This document shows, in pieces, positions 11,749-23,250 of a stretch of 64,000 bases of DNA. Both the position numbers and the translations under genes were made by a program. Source of the DNA: Paramecium pentaurelia (taxonomy: Eukaryota; Ciliophora; Oligohymenophorea; Peniculida; Parameciidae). The stretch lies in the NCBI GenBank assembly GCA_905183005.1, contig CAJJDO010000163.1, forward strand, positions 124,001 through 188,000, written 5' to 3'. A model generated the notes under the pieces. The model had not been told where the DNA came from and did not search any database. It saw only the letters and a list, made by a program, of their open reading frames with translations. The stretch's first letter is position 1, and every line of letters begins with the position of its first letter.

Positions 11749-13051
11749 ATGAGTTGTGATATTTGTAAGAAACCCTTTAATATATTATGGAGAAGAGATA
11801 CTAAATGCAAACGTTGTAATCGAATTATTTGTACTGATTGCTCTAAATTACAATAAGTTAGAGATGTGTTTAGAAATATATGTAAACTTTGTATGCAAGG
11901 TATAAAACTATTTACTAACTTTAGATTGTGAAACCATAAGAAAGATAATTTCAGAATCTCTTTTAGCTTGGAATCATAATAGTGAGATTGCCAAAAAATA
12001 TTGGGTCAAAGATGTTGAATTCATCAAATCTATGTACAAATTAAATAAAGAAATTAAATAATCTAAAATTGCAAGAGATGTTAAAACTATTTTATAAACA
12101 CCAATGAATTACTCAATCTAAGAATTTTTTAATTTATTGATATTTAATAATAGAGATGTTGAAGCTACCATAACAAATGTAGTTGATACCTTTGTAACTC
12201 GTAATCCTAAAGTTGGTTACAATTAATATTTGATTAAATTAACAATATTCTTGTTATGTTTTTGTAAGGACTATGTTTGTTTAAAAATTCTAGAAGATTT
12301 ATATAATAAAATACCAAAACAATATTATCCTGAGTATTAAACTACTTAAGAATTCATTAAAGATCATGATTAAATGTAACATGATGCTATTTAAGATGTT
12401 AAATTTAGATTTAAATTGGAATAAGATTAAATTATGGCAGCCAAATAATTTATTGAATCAGCTATGATGCATTATAAGAATCAATTTTTTCTAAATCTAA
12501 CATTTTCTAGTGCTTTCTATATCTTAGATAAAATTATCTAAAGTAATGATTCAACAGAAATTGATAAATTCTTTAGTGTAATAATTTAAATTAATATCAA
12601 TTAACTTCAAACTAAAAATTCTGAGCTTGTAATAGCTAGAACTACAACTGTTGAAAGCATAAAATAATATTAAAATTAATTGGCTAAAAAAAGATCTTCT
12701 TTATATTTATCTGTTGATAAATGTGCTTAAGATGCTAGATAATAATCTCAATAATCTTGTCGCACAATACAAAAAAAATTTGAAGTTAGTGAATTCGAGG
12801 CAGATGAGAATGAAAATTTAAGTCATCAATCACCTACTTTACTCTAATCATAAAAATTAGAAATTACAAAATTAACATAAGAACTTTTATAATTAGAATA
12901 ATAAATAAATTAATTAAGAATTGAAAATCAATAATTAGAAGAAATTAGTGTTTAAAATACTGTAGTTCTTTTTAAAGAATATGAAAACACTATAAGTGAT
13001 TTAATAGATTAGACAGAGATATTATTAAAATAATCAATGATGAGTGGTTGA
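11749..13051 (+). CDS. FYVE-like zinc finger and coiled-coil protein
   Basis: One intron (11900-11924, 25 nt) is removed, leaving 425 residues. The N-terminus (residues 1-51) has eight cysteines in four CxxC pairs (CDIC, CKRC, CTDC, CKLC). This is the FYVE/RING-like two-zinc pattern, but without the basic RHHCR signature that binds phosphatidylinositol 3-phosphate. The middle is helical with no clear domain. The end, about residues 360-420, is a Gln/Leu coiled coil (LEITKLTQELLQLEQQ). FYVE-like proteins often act on endosomes with Rab partners, and a Rab gene lies in the same window, but no link is shown. The missing lipid-binding motif makes a structural zinc domain as likely as a lipid-binding one. 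Confidence 0.8.
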
Positions 13052-13072
13052 ATATTTTATTTTATATTTGAG

Positions 13073-14137
13073 TCACTTTTGAAAAAACTTAGGTTCACTA
13101 AAATCTATTCCATAAATTTCTTTATAAACTTCTTGTATAGATTTATCAAGAGTTGATATTAGATGTCCTTCCCCTTTATGAATAACATGAGTTTTAGGAT
13201 TTTTATTCCTTATAACTTAACACCTCTCCAAAATAACTTTAGAAGTTTCAATAGGATTAAAAGTTTCCATTTCATTATTTTATTTAGCTTTATTATCTTT
13301 TGTTTCATTCTCTTCTGTCTTTTAAACCTCCCTTTATTGTTATTAAGATTCTAAATAATTTGATTTGATTACTCTTTTCTTCAGTATCTAATTGCTTCAT
13401 TTAAGGCAATGATCTTGTATGGTCCATAAGTGATACTAAAAAGTTAGAGATAAATAATATATATACATGGTAAATTATTATACATTGTTGATGCAGCTTA
13501 GAAATGTGTTTTTTAATGTAGAGAAGGCAAAAGGTTTTTGGCCACTAATCTACTGATATAAGCTTTGCGATCTTAAGATGTCATATTATCAGAAAGAGTT
13601 TCAACATTAATCAATTTCTTTTTTGGGAATTTCTGATTTTCTACTTGTGTTTGAGTATGATCTTTGAGAAACTGTTCAATTCTTTCCAAACTTGTTTTAT
13701 CTCTATATCGAAAAATATCACGTTTGATATCTTTAGAAGGATCTCTTTCTCTGAAACAATAATGAGCAACTTATCGATTAGGTAAGAAGTCAAGATCCTT
13801 ATTCTTATCAAGTGCTTCTTATATTCGATCTTTTTCATGTTTGAAACCCTTGACATAGAATTGTGGGTCTCCTAAATTCTTTGAGGGATCTTCATCTCTA
13901 AATGCTGATTGATTAGGTTAATGATAGTCAACACAAACTATTGGATTCTCAAGCATATTAATAACAAAATTTTCAACTCTTTTTTTATAATTCTAAGCCA
14001 ATCTATTGTTTAATTCTTTAGTTGTTAATTTGATTTATACCTTTACGTACTTCTCGTTCTCTAAGATACCCTTTCTTTATCTTGTCTATATCTTTTGTGA
14101 ATGTAAGTTATTTCTCATACTAGTATGAATTAAACAT
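13073..14137 (-). CDS. Unrecognised basic protein of 328 residues
   Basis: Three introns (14016-14040, 13436-13466, 13351-13372; 25, 31 and 22 nt) are removed and the frame becomes an exact multiple of three ending at TGA. The protein is hydrophilic and basic, with no signal peptide or membrane helix. Notable pieces are KGYLREREVRKELNNRL near the start, CFRERDPSKDIKRDIFRYRD in the middle and a Gln-rich linker near residue 245. The C-terminal part (ETSKVILERCQVIRNKNP, VYKEIYGIDFSEPKFFQK) looks folded and conserved. It converges with the zinc-finger gene, with 21 bases between stops. I do not recognise it; a ciliary or cytoskeletal role would be a guess. Confidence 0.78.
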
Positions 14138-14171
14138 TTGATTTGTGTTATTAATTTTTATATTTTAATTA

Positions 14172-16035
14172 ATGGGTGTTCCTAATTTCTATTCATGGCT
14201 AATGAGAAGGTATCCTCTATGTCTATATGAACACACACGAGCATAAAGAGTTGATTATTTTTATTTAGATATGAACTAAATCATTTATAAGTGTGCAACT
14301 GATCCTACTGTGTTATTCAAGGATCAATTAAGAGAAAGAGATTTTGATGATGTTTGGGTTTCAATAATAAACTATTTGGATATGATCATTAATTTAGTTA
14401 ATCCTTAACAATTACTATTTTTAGCATTTGATGGAGTTGCACCACGTGCTAAAATGAATTAATAGCGTCAAAGACGGTTTCAATCATAAAAGAGATATAA
14501 GTATTTAAGTGCTCATCTTCAATAAATTGGTTTATTTCAAAAGAATGAAACTTATAAAAATAATCAATTCAGTCCTGGTACTGAATTTATGACTCAATTG
14601 TATTATATATTCAAATATTAAGAAATCAATAGATTAAATTTTATATAGAGAGAAAATATTATGAAGATCCAAAATTCAAGAATCTCAAAATCATTTTCTC
14701 TGGATGTGATGTACCAGGAGAAGGTGAACATAAACTACTTAGTTTTATTCGTAATCTTTAATGCGATCCTAATAGTGTTCATATGATTTATGGAGCAGAT
14801 GCAGATTTAATTATGTTAGGTTTACTTACTTAATTGAAAAATGTTCTCATCATTAGAGAAGATCTTAAATTCAAATAATCTGCTAGTGCTGCTGCAAATA
14901 GAGTTGTTAAAATTCCTGAATTTTTAATTATCAATATTTCTATTGTAAGAGAATATTTGGATCTAGAATTTGCAGTCTTGAAAGATAAAATGAAGATTGC
15001 TTATGACATTAATTGCATAATAGATGATTTTATTTTATTATGCTTTTTTGTTGGAAATGATTTCTTACCAAGAATCTATTGTTTTGACATTAGAATTGGT
15101 ACTATAGAACCTCTTGTTGACTTATTCAAAAAACATTTAACTAATGCTAATGATTACATTGTCCATAGAGGAGATATCAATTACAAAGAATTATTAAGTC
15201 TTCTTGAACTATTGTAAGGATTTGAGAAATTATGTATTAATGATAGACAATAAGAGATGCTCAATTATTTAAATACTAAACATGAAAACAAGTAAATGAT
15301 TGCCAAAGAAAAAGAATTGATTGATAATATTTTGAAATATTTTTCACTTCAAGAATAAACAGAGGGAAGAAAATTTTATTATAAAGCAAAATGTTAAATT
15401 ACTCAAGGTGATGAATTAGATCTAGAAAAACTGGGAGATATGTGTATTAATTATATGGAGGGAATTTACTTTGTTTTATAGTATTATTTCAAAGGAGTTC
15501 CTTCTTGGGAATGGTATTATAAATATTATTATGCTCCTTTGTGTGGAGATATTGTTGGAGTTGTATAAAATATAGTAGAAAACTTTTAAGATAAAGAAGA
15601 ACCTATTATATTAACAAAAGGTTAACCATATCCTCCATTTAAATAACTACTTAGTATCTTAACTCCAGAGAATGCTTTACTCTTACCTGAACAATATGGT
15701 AAACTTTTAACAGACAAAGAAAATTCAATACTCAGAACTCCTATTGACTATTATCCAGAAGATTTTGAAACTGATTCCTATGGTACAATGTATGAACATC
15801 AACATATAACAAAGATTCCATTTTTGGATTGCAAACTTGTTGAAGAGGCATATAATTAAATTCCTGATACACATGATTAAAGAAATCAATAATCTCAATC
15901 AATATTCTATTAATATGATTTAAATCAATAATAAATCTATGAATCTACATTACCTAAACATTTCAGTAACTTTAAATCTTTTTGTAAGAAATAATTTATA
16001 GATATTGATGATAAAGAATAATGTTAAATTGCTTA

Positions 16036-16098
<63 letters not shown>

Positions 16099-18148
16099 TA
16101 TTGAATAATCTGAAAATTTTCACTAAATTCCTTCATTAAAAGTAGTTAATATTAAATCATCAAAATTGATTAATATACAATAACATGAAGATGATATGAA
16201 AAAATTTGAGAATTAATTCTTATTATTAGAATTGTAATCAACTAAATTTGATTTTGATTCATTCATTTAAGATGTAATCAAAAATAAGAACTTTGTCTAT
16301 TGTGGATTTCCTATCTAATAATAATGTGAATTATTAGCTATTCTCAGACCTGATCATTTAAACTTACTTGAAGGAATTAAACTAACATCAATTTCATTGC
16401 TCAAAGATTACAGTAAAAAGGATCATAGCAAAATCTATAAAGAAATAAGAAATAAAACCTTAAATTAATATGAGAAATACATGAAATTAGATTGTTCAAT
16501 ATTTTTAATAGTAAAACAATATAAACATTATATCAGAGACAATAATAATCAATTAAGTTATCCATAAGAATAATATAGAGAATTAGTATATCCATATGAA
16601 TTTGTGTTTCCAGATTAAAAGGTTAAATTCATTATTCCAAATTTTGAAGATTTTCAAATTGATAGATAAGTTGTAATATTTCATGAAAAATAAAATGGAG
16701 CTAATGGAATTATCAAATAAATTGATAAAAAATTAACTATTCAAATCACAGCTTATCCAACTTTATTAGGATATGATTATATACACTCTGACATTTATTA
16801 TTCTTTATAAATTGTAAGTGAGAAACTTTAATGTTCAGTTAAAACCTTATTGAATTTACTTGGTAGTGTTGTTGTCAATATGGAGGATAAGGAATCCAAA
16901 ATTGCTGATCAATTAGATATTGGATTGAATATAATTAATAGAACTAATAATCAATTAGTACCTGAATTAGTAAGATTACCTTAGGCTGATTAATATGCTA
17001 CTGGATCATCTAAATATCAAAAATTTAAAGATTTAGAATTATCTGAAAAATGTGTTACAATTCTATGTAAATACAGAAATTAGTGTTCAAGAGTTTAATA
17101 ATATCTTAATTAATTGAATGATAGTTAAAGAAATTGTCCAATTAATGCAAAGGATTTATTTCCTAATTCATCTGATCCTAATATTGATCTCCTTAAAATT
17201 TATATCTGGATTTTGTAATTACCTGAATCTTAGTATTTATTACAAGGTAGTTCATCCAAAGTGGCTGAAATTAAGATACATAAAAAACCTATTCAAAATA
17301 TTAATACTACTAAAAAAGTAGATCCTGGTTTTGTTATTTAATAAACAACTTAGACATTTCTACCTCCTTTCTTTATTAAACATCCAACAATTCATAAAAT
17401 TGGAGATAGAGTAGTGAATATAAATTATCCCTTTGGTATATATGGTACTGTTGTTGGATTATTGGAATAAAAAGAAATTATGGTTTAAGTCTTATGGGAT
17501 TAAAAATATATTGGATTTACTAATCTTGGTGGAAGATATGATTTATTAACATGTTCAACTTGCAAATTTACAGAAATCTTTAATCTATCAAATGAAGATT
17601 GGAGATTGAATCTTGCTAAGAAGGGATGTCATTAAGGAGAGTTTTGGGATTTATGGACAAAAGTATATAAACCTGATTTTAAATCTAGAGCAATTGAATG
17701 TAATGATCAATTAAAAGAATAAAATCCATTCAAATAATTAGTTGAATTACCTGTTGAAATTAGACCAAAAATATTAGTAAAAGATAAAGATAAAGATGCT
17801 CCCTAAGGTTTAGAATTGCTTTAAAAACTTGCTTAAGAATAACCTAATTTAATAACAAATTAACCTTTATAAGGAATTAAAGAAGAGTAGATTGATTAAA
17901 ATGAAGATGAGGCATAAAAAGAAATAAAAAAACTATTTTTATTGTAATAATAAATTGATTAGCAATCTTAAGTAGAATAGTAAAAACAAACATAAAAATA
18001 AAGTAATGAAGAAGATTAAAAGGTATTGCCTTAATAGATAGAAGAGAAAGATGAAAAATAATATCCCTAGTAACAAATTAAAGTGTAAACTTAATAAGTT
18101 AAAAAAGTATTAACTAAAAAAAAAGATTAATAATAATTATAGTAATGA
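14172..18148 (+). CDS. 5'-3' exoribonuclease, XRN1-type
   Basis: XRN enzymes degrade RNA carrying a 5' monophosphate, XRN1 in cytoplasmic decay and XRN2 in the nucleus. One 23-nt intron (14600-14622) is removed to give 1,317 residues. The start MGVPNFYSWLMRRYP is the conserved N-terminus. Then come DYFYLDMNQIIYKCA, AFDGVAPRAKMNQQRQRRF, the acidic CDVPGEGEHK and YGADADLIMLGL, and VGNDFLPR, so the metal-binding site is complete. The length and the long region after the nuclease core favour XRN1 over XRN2. Residues 616-634 are 19 consecutive glutamines encoded by TAA. The last 150 residues are also very Gln/Lys/Glu-rich. It is divergent from the preceding gene with only 34 bases between starts. 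Confidence 0.95.
16040..16096 (+). repeat. (TAA)19 microsatellite coding polyglutamine
   Basis: Nineteen perfect TAA codons in a row lie inside the exoribonuclease frame. In this code they spell a Gln19 tract in the linker after the nuclease core. Under the standard code this would be a run of stops, so it is direct evidence for stop reassignment. Confidence 0.95.
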
Positions 18149-18401
18149 TAGTATTATAATAAATAATCATATATTATATAAAGTTATATAACTTTTAAAT
18201 AAATTAACTTCTTAGAGATTTTACTTTATTTTATTTCATAATTAAATAATTTCTTAAGGATCTTCAAATCTTATAATATATAAAAGTATTGTTATTTTCC
18301 TTAGTTATTTGAAGTATTTATATTATAGTACTTACATAATAAGATAGGAGTAGATGTAAAAGATCCTGAAATTAATTGACAACATTATAATATAGAATTA
18401 A

Positions 18402-20528
18402 TCAACTATTTATTTTTAAATTAACTTTGAATTAATCTAAACTTGTAATGCATGGAGGATCTGAATTTACTGAATCGCATTAAAACTCATCATCCAATGG
18501 TTCACTATTCATTTTTCTGTTATTTTCCCATTAAATAAATTGAGAAACTTCAAAAATGTCTCTTACTTCCTGTCCCAATTTTCCAATCAATTTTTCATTG
18601 ATCTTATCATTCTATTATAATGATTGATGCATGCGATCATAAGCCTATATTAAAATAAATTATCACCTTAAATAATTTATAATAGGTATTTATTGATTGA
18701 TTAGATTTATTTTATTCTTCCAAACTATTAAGTGTATTCTAAATCTAATTAAAGTTTCGTATAGTATTTCTAGCTAAATTCCTTGAGGTTAACTTTTTAT
18801 CCACTTCTAAATTGATAACTTCTTTGGGAGCGAAATCAAATAACACTAATTGGTCTTCTGTTAATAATAATTCTTTTAACAAATTAATTTCTTTAACTTT
18901 ATCAATAATAACACAAAGATCTAAATCTTGATTGATGTTTTTACTATTATAGATATAATTTAATTTACATAGCTTTTTATAGTAATATACTATTCCTATC
19001 ATAGAAGAATCTTTAACAAAACAATTGATACAAAATATATTTACAATTAAAAAATATAGGGCAACTTCTATTTAGAATCTTTTCAATTTATTAAGTTAAA
19101 TAACTCTTTCTATCAGTTATACCTAATTATTAAATAATTTTTTCTTATTCTTATTAAAATGTTTACTATTCACCTTATTTTGTTATACACTATTCATCTT
19201 ATTTAGTTGTATCATTAATAATTAATTATTAATTTTGATTATATTTTGGTGATTATAATTAAGAATATTAAGTATTTGGCTTTTAAATAATTGTTCTACT
19301 TTTGGCTCTAGCAATTGTCTTTTTGATTTCTTTTCTCTGCTGAAGTTCAATATTACTTACATTTTTAATTGGGAAATCATATACTTAATTTGCTAATTCA
19401 ATCATGACTATATAAATTAGATTCATTATATACATTAGGATTTATTGTAAAATGATATAAAAAATCCGAAAATCATAACAACAATATTAGCAAAACCACC
19501 TAAATATGAAAGTAAATCAGCTAAATCCTGAAAATCTCTCTTGACTTTATAAGTATATGGACTTCTTCTCATATAAAGAGCAGAATAAGATGAACCACTG
19601 TTTTAAACATTGTTTACTCTAAAATCTCCTTATTATTTGATATTAAATAATTGTTCTTAATTGTCTTCAATATATGGGAATATATTTTGATTAGTGGTGA
19701 CATTATACTTTTAATAAAATACATCTGTTTCAGTTCCAGTGAGTAATAGAAATGAAAAGAATAGTTCATCATCAAGAAATACTTAGGATATGTTTTTTGG
19801 TTATAATGGATTAATGATAGTATTGGTCATATACCTAAAATTAAAGAGATGAAGAAGTACATTTTTAATCTAAATGATCTATCATTGTTTAAATGATTAT
19901 CTCTATCAGATGAACTAGCACATTTTGGCTTCCAAGTTAGGATTTAATTATTATCAGTATAATTTGAACATTCAGAAACAGTTATTTTGGTAAACTAAAA
20001 TATTTGACTAGTGTATCCACCTGATAATCTTATTGAATAATTGTAGTGAGGACATAACCATTCTGATAATCCTAGAGAAATAAATTGATCGGTGAAATTT
20101 TAATTATTAAATATGTTTTGAAATCTGTCAATAGTACATGGTATAAGATCTATAAATGAATCTTATTTGATTATTGTTCCATTATTTAACCTTGTATAGA
20201 TTCTTTATTTCAGAGTGATGTTGAAATAAGGATTAGTATTAAATTTGTTTTATTCAATAGCTAATGCAAACATATAATTATCATCATTAAAGATTATATC
20301 ATCTGGATTAGCATCAAATAATGTTTATACATCCAAATTCACATAATTTTTATTCAGGAAATCTACAATATTTTATTAGAAAAAGAAAGCAATGACAGCA
20401 ATGATTGTAATCGAAAAAATACCACCTGTGGCTGTTTAATAAGAATCATCACCATTGAAATTTAATTGGATGTTTTGCCCAAAAATATCGAAATTCTTAA
20501 AAACTTTAAATGCTATTGATTATTACAT
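18402..20528 (-). CDS. Two-pass membrane protein, ciliate family, copy B
   Basis: This is a paralogue of the gene at 9195-11688, on the opposite strand. Four introns (19835-19860, 19408-19433, 18944-18968, 18645-18666) are removed, giving 675 residues. It matches copy A from end to end: FDIFGQNIQLNFNGDDSY, a first helix at about 36-52, NTNPYFNITL, IDLIPCTIDRFQNIF, a second helix near 318-342 after LGGFANIV, IELANQVYDF, a Gln-rich linker, then NQDLDLCVIIDKVKEINL and FDFAPKEV. The tail ends LGQEVRDIFEVSQFIQ, like the LGQEVKEVFDISNYIQ of copy A. Two introns, after RSFR and inside the IELAN junction, sit at equivalent places in both. The chosen ATG aligns with copy A; an upstream in-frame ATG at 20579 is possible. 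Function unknown. Confidence 0.85.
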
Positions 20529-20693
20529 CCTATAGATTTTTTGAACATTCAATTTTAATATATTTATATTAATACTCATAATATATATTTATATATACAT
20601 CGTAAGAATGGATATAATGTAAATGTTTATCTAAGACAATTATGTTTATATTGAATGTATATAATAATTATACAATTTATAATAATAATTATA

Positions 20694-22663
20694 ATGAGCA
20701 ATAGTGTAAATGGAGATGAGTTTTCAGAAAGAGATGAATGTGATATTGAAGGAGATGATTAAATGCCTCAATTTAATATGGAATAAGTAATGGAAATCTT
20801 AAATATAGGTTTATTTATCAATGACATCTGAATTCGATGGAATCTTTGCCTAATCATTTCTCATCTCGAAATAAATAACATCTTATGTTATCAAATAATC
20901 ATTAAAAATAGCAGAAGAATAAGTATTCCATAATTTTATGTAGTTTATGCAAACTCAAATACCCATCAGTTCCAATGCATAAGTAATGACAATTATGGAA
21001 TTAATTGTTGTAAGTTATTTCAATTAAGATGGTTTAACAATAGAGGGATGTAATATGTCTGAAGATAGTGAACCTGTATATATTTGTGTATAATAAAAGA
21101 ATGTAATACATTATGATCGTTGGAGAAGAAATAGAGTTAGTATTGAAGAAATGAGTTAGTCATTCTCTGAGGAATAAGAAGAGTAGGTTGAAAATGAAAT
21201 ACCATCATAACATAATAGCTCAAAAAATAACAAGTAAAGATTTTCAGTTTTGGAAAGGAAAAAACCATCAACTGTTGCACCTCCAAAGTCAAGTCATTCA
21301 GAGATAAGATTGATTGAATTTTAAGTAGCAGAAGAGGAAGATGATTTTGTTGATAAATTAAGATAGAAGAAACTTTATGATATTAAGAAGAAGAATGAAA
21401 TTGAATAGAAAATTAAAGAAGACATCATTTAAAATTAAGTATAAATTTAACTATTTCCTTAGAAAAAAGAATCATCTTCAAATAAATATACTTATGATTA
21501 TGATGGCAAAATTCTATTATCAAGAGGAGTCAAATATGATAAATTATAACCTACTGCATTAAAAATTAAGGTCGATTTGAAAGATCTTCCTAAAACAACT
21601 AATTAATAGAATATACCTTAAACCAATTCAAAAAAAGGAAGCAAATAAGTCATCTAAACTTAATAACCAATACCAATACCTCCTAAAACTACTGCAGATA
21701 TACCAAATAAAGTAACATCATGAATTATATAAGAATATAATAGATCGAAAGGATGCAACCAAAGATGCAACTGGAGATAAAGGACTTCGAATTGACAGAG
21801 GAGCATAATTACCTTATGATACCTTCTCTATGACAAATGGCGTTAAATTGATCTATGAATAAAGATACAAAGAAGGAATTAGACATTAGGTTAGTGATTC
21901 TGCTGAGTAATTACAATATAGATTGTCAGGATAAAACTTTTTACCTGGTGATGACATAACTAAATAAATGCAATAAATTAGATTAACTCGAACAGAATAT
22001 AAAATGTTAACTGACAATGGTAATCCATTTTAATAATAAACTAAATCTTAATTTATACCATAAGAAAGTGTTGAAACAAAAAAGAATTTAGATAATACTA
22101 AACTTGAAAAGACAGTTCAATTCAATGAAAGTCATCTTGTTATGAACAAATTCTCTCCTAACAAATAAAACTAATAAAAAATAGAAACTAAATAAGAGAA
22201 AATATTAACTAAAAATGCAAAATTACTTGAAAATCTTCTAGTATAACCTAATAAACCAGAAACACCAAGTTAAACAGTTAAAAAAAGTGAACCCATATAT
22301 AAGTTAGTAATTATTATTTAAACTAGAAATCCTATTGATATTTTTAATCAATCATTACTCAATTAAAAAGATTAGGGTAAAACCAATGCTAAAATTGGAT
22401 ATTTTCCTCCTGTTCCTGCCCCTGCACGTTCATCGTAAAATCGAGGACATAATGGATCATTAGAATAACTGTATTTATCTTTGATTTATAACTATAGTTA
22501 CAAGTTGCCAAGAGATAGAATCAATGTACAATAGTAAAGAACTTAAAGTGAATTCTATAAATTGTAACCAAAAAGATCTACTCATAAATCAATGAGCGAA
22601 GGGATGTTTTAAACCTTTTATACAACACATTCCAAGTTTGATGAAAAACTTAGATAATTTTGA
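20694..22663 (+). CDS. Unrecognised disordered protein of 633 residues
   Basis: Three introns (20787-20808, 21712-21733, 22303-22326; 22, 22 and 24 nt) are removed with an intact frame to TGA. The first 60 residues are acidic. An ordered block at about 30-150 contains FLISKQITSYVIKQSLKIAEE and a hydrophobic core that could be a small domain. The rest is rich in Gln, Lys, Ser and Pro (PIPIPPKTT, PVPAPARSS) and is probably disordered. The end is basic and may be a short linear motif (YKLPRDRINVQQQRTQSEFY). No catalytic residues, signal peptide or membrane segment are visible. It could be an axonemal or basal-body adaptor, but that is inference only. Confidence 0.75.
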
Positions 22664-23250
22664 TTTATATGAATTATGTATTTCAAGTTTTCTTGGCTAA
22701 ATTTCTCAATATTGAGGGATTTGGAGACTCGTAAGTTTAATTGCATTAATGAGTCTTGAATCTTTAAAAGGTTTCCTCATAATTTTCAACTTACTTTCTT
22801 ATAAGTTTTTAGTATTGAGAATGTATAATATTTCAATTGATTTTTGATGTCAATATAAATATCTACTCAAATAAAATAATTTTGTTTAATAATTAGATTT
22901 AATTTATGCCAATTTATTAAAGCATACTTCTTACAAGTAATTATAGGAATTTATTGCTTTTACCAATAGTGAACTCAAAAATGCATCCCATTATTCATTT
23001 AGATTAATGGGATGCATAGATTTCTCTAAGTATATACTGAAACTAATCTGATATTATTTTTATAAATTTATTTCTTATGTTTTTGTTAGATAATTTCATA
23101 GGGAATAATGTTTAAGCATTTAATAAAGTTATTATAAGACTAGTAATATCAAATTAATTATTTATGGATTATTAAAAAATTTTTGAATTGATTTATATAT
23201 AATATTAATCTAGTATAATTAAGTTAAAAAAGTAGGATTTGAATCATTAA
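22664..23250. other. Intergenic stretch with one perfect hairpin
   Basis: Between two same-strand genes. No coding-like frame is seen. The only structure is the inverted repeat at 22981-23017, listed separately. Confidence 0.55.
22981..23017. repeat. Perfect 13-bp inverted repeat (hairpin)
   Basis: The left arm at 22981-22993 (ATGCATCCCATTA) is the exact reverse complement of 23005-23017, with an 11-base loop. It is GC-richer than its surroundings and lies 318 bases after one stop and 234 bases before the next start. It might fold in RNA or be a scar of an inserted element. Confidence 0.8.

Noticed and set aside
11749..11900. Canonical FYVE domain binding PI3P
   Set aside because: The eight cysteines fit, but the basic R(R/K)HHCR motif and the WxxD motif are missing, so only a FYVE-like zinc fold is claimed.
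16040..16096. Run of stop codons marking a pseudogene or contamination
   Set aside because: TAA codes for glutamine throughout this window and the frame continues with conserved-type sequence on both sides.
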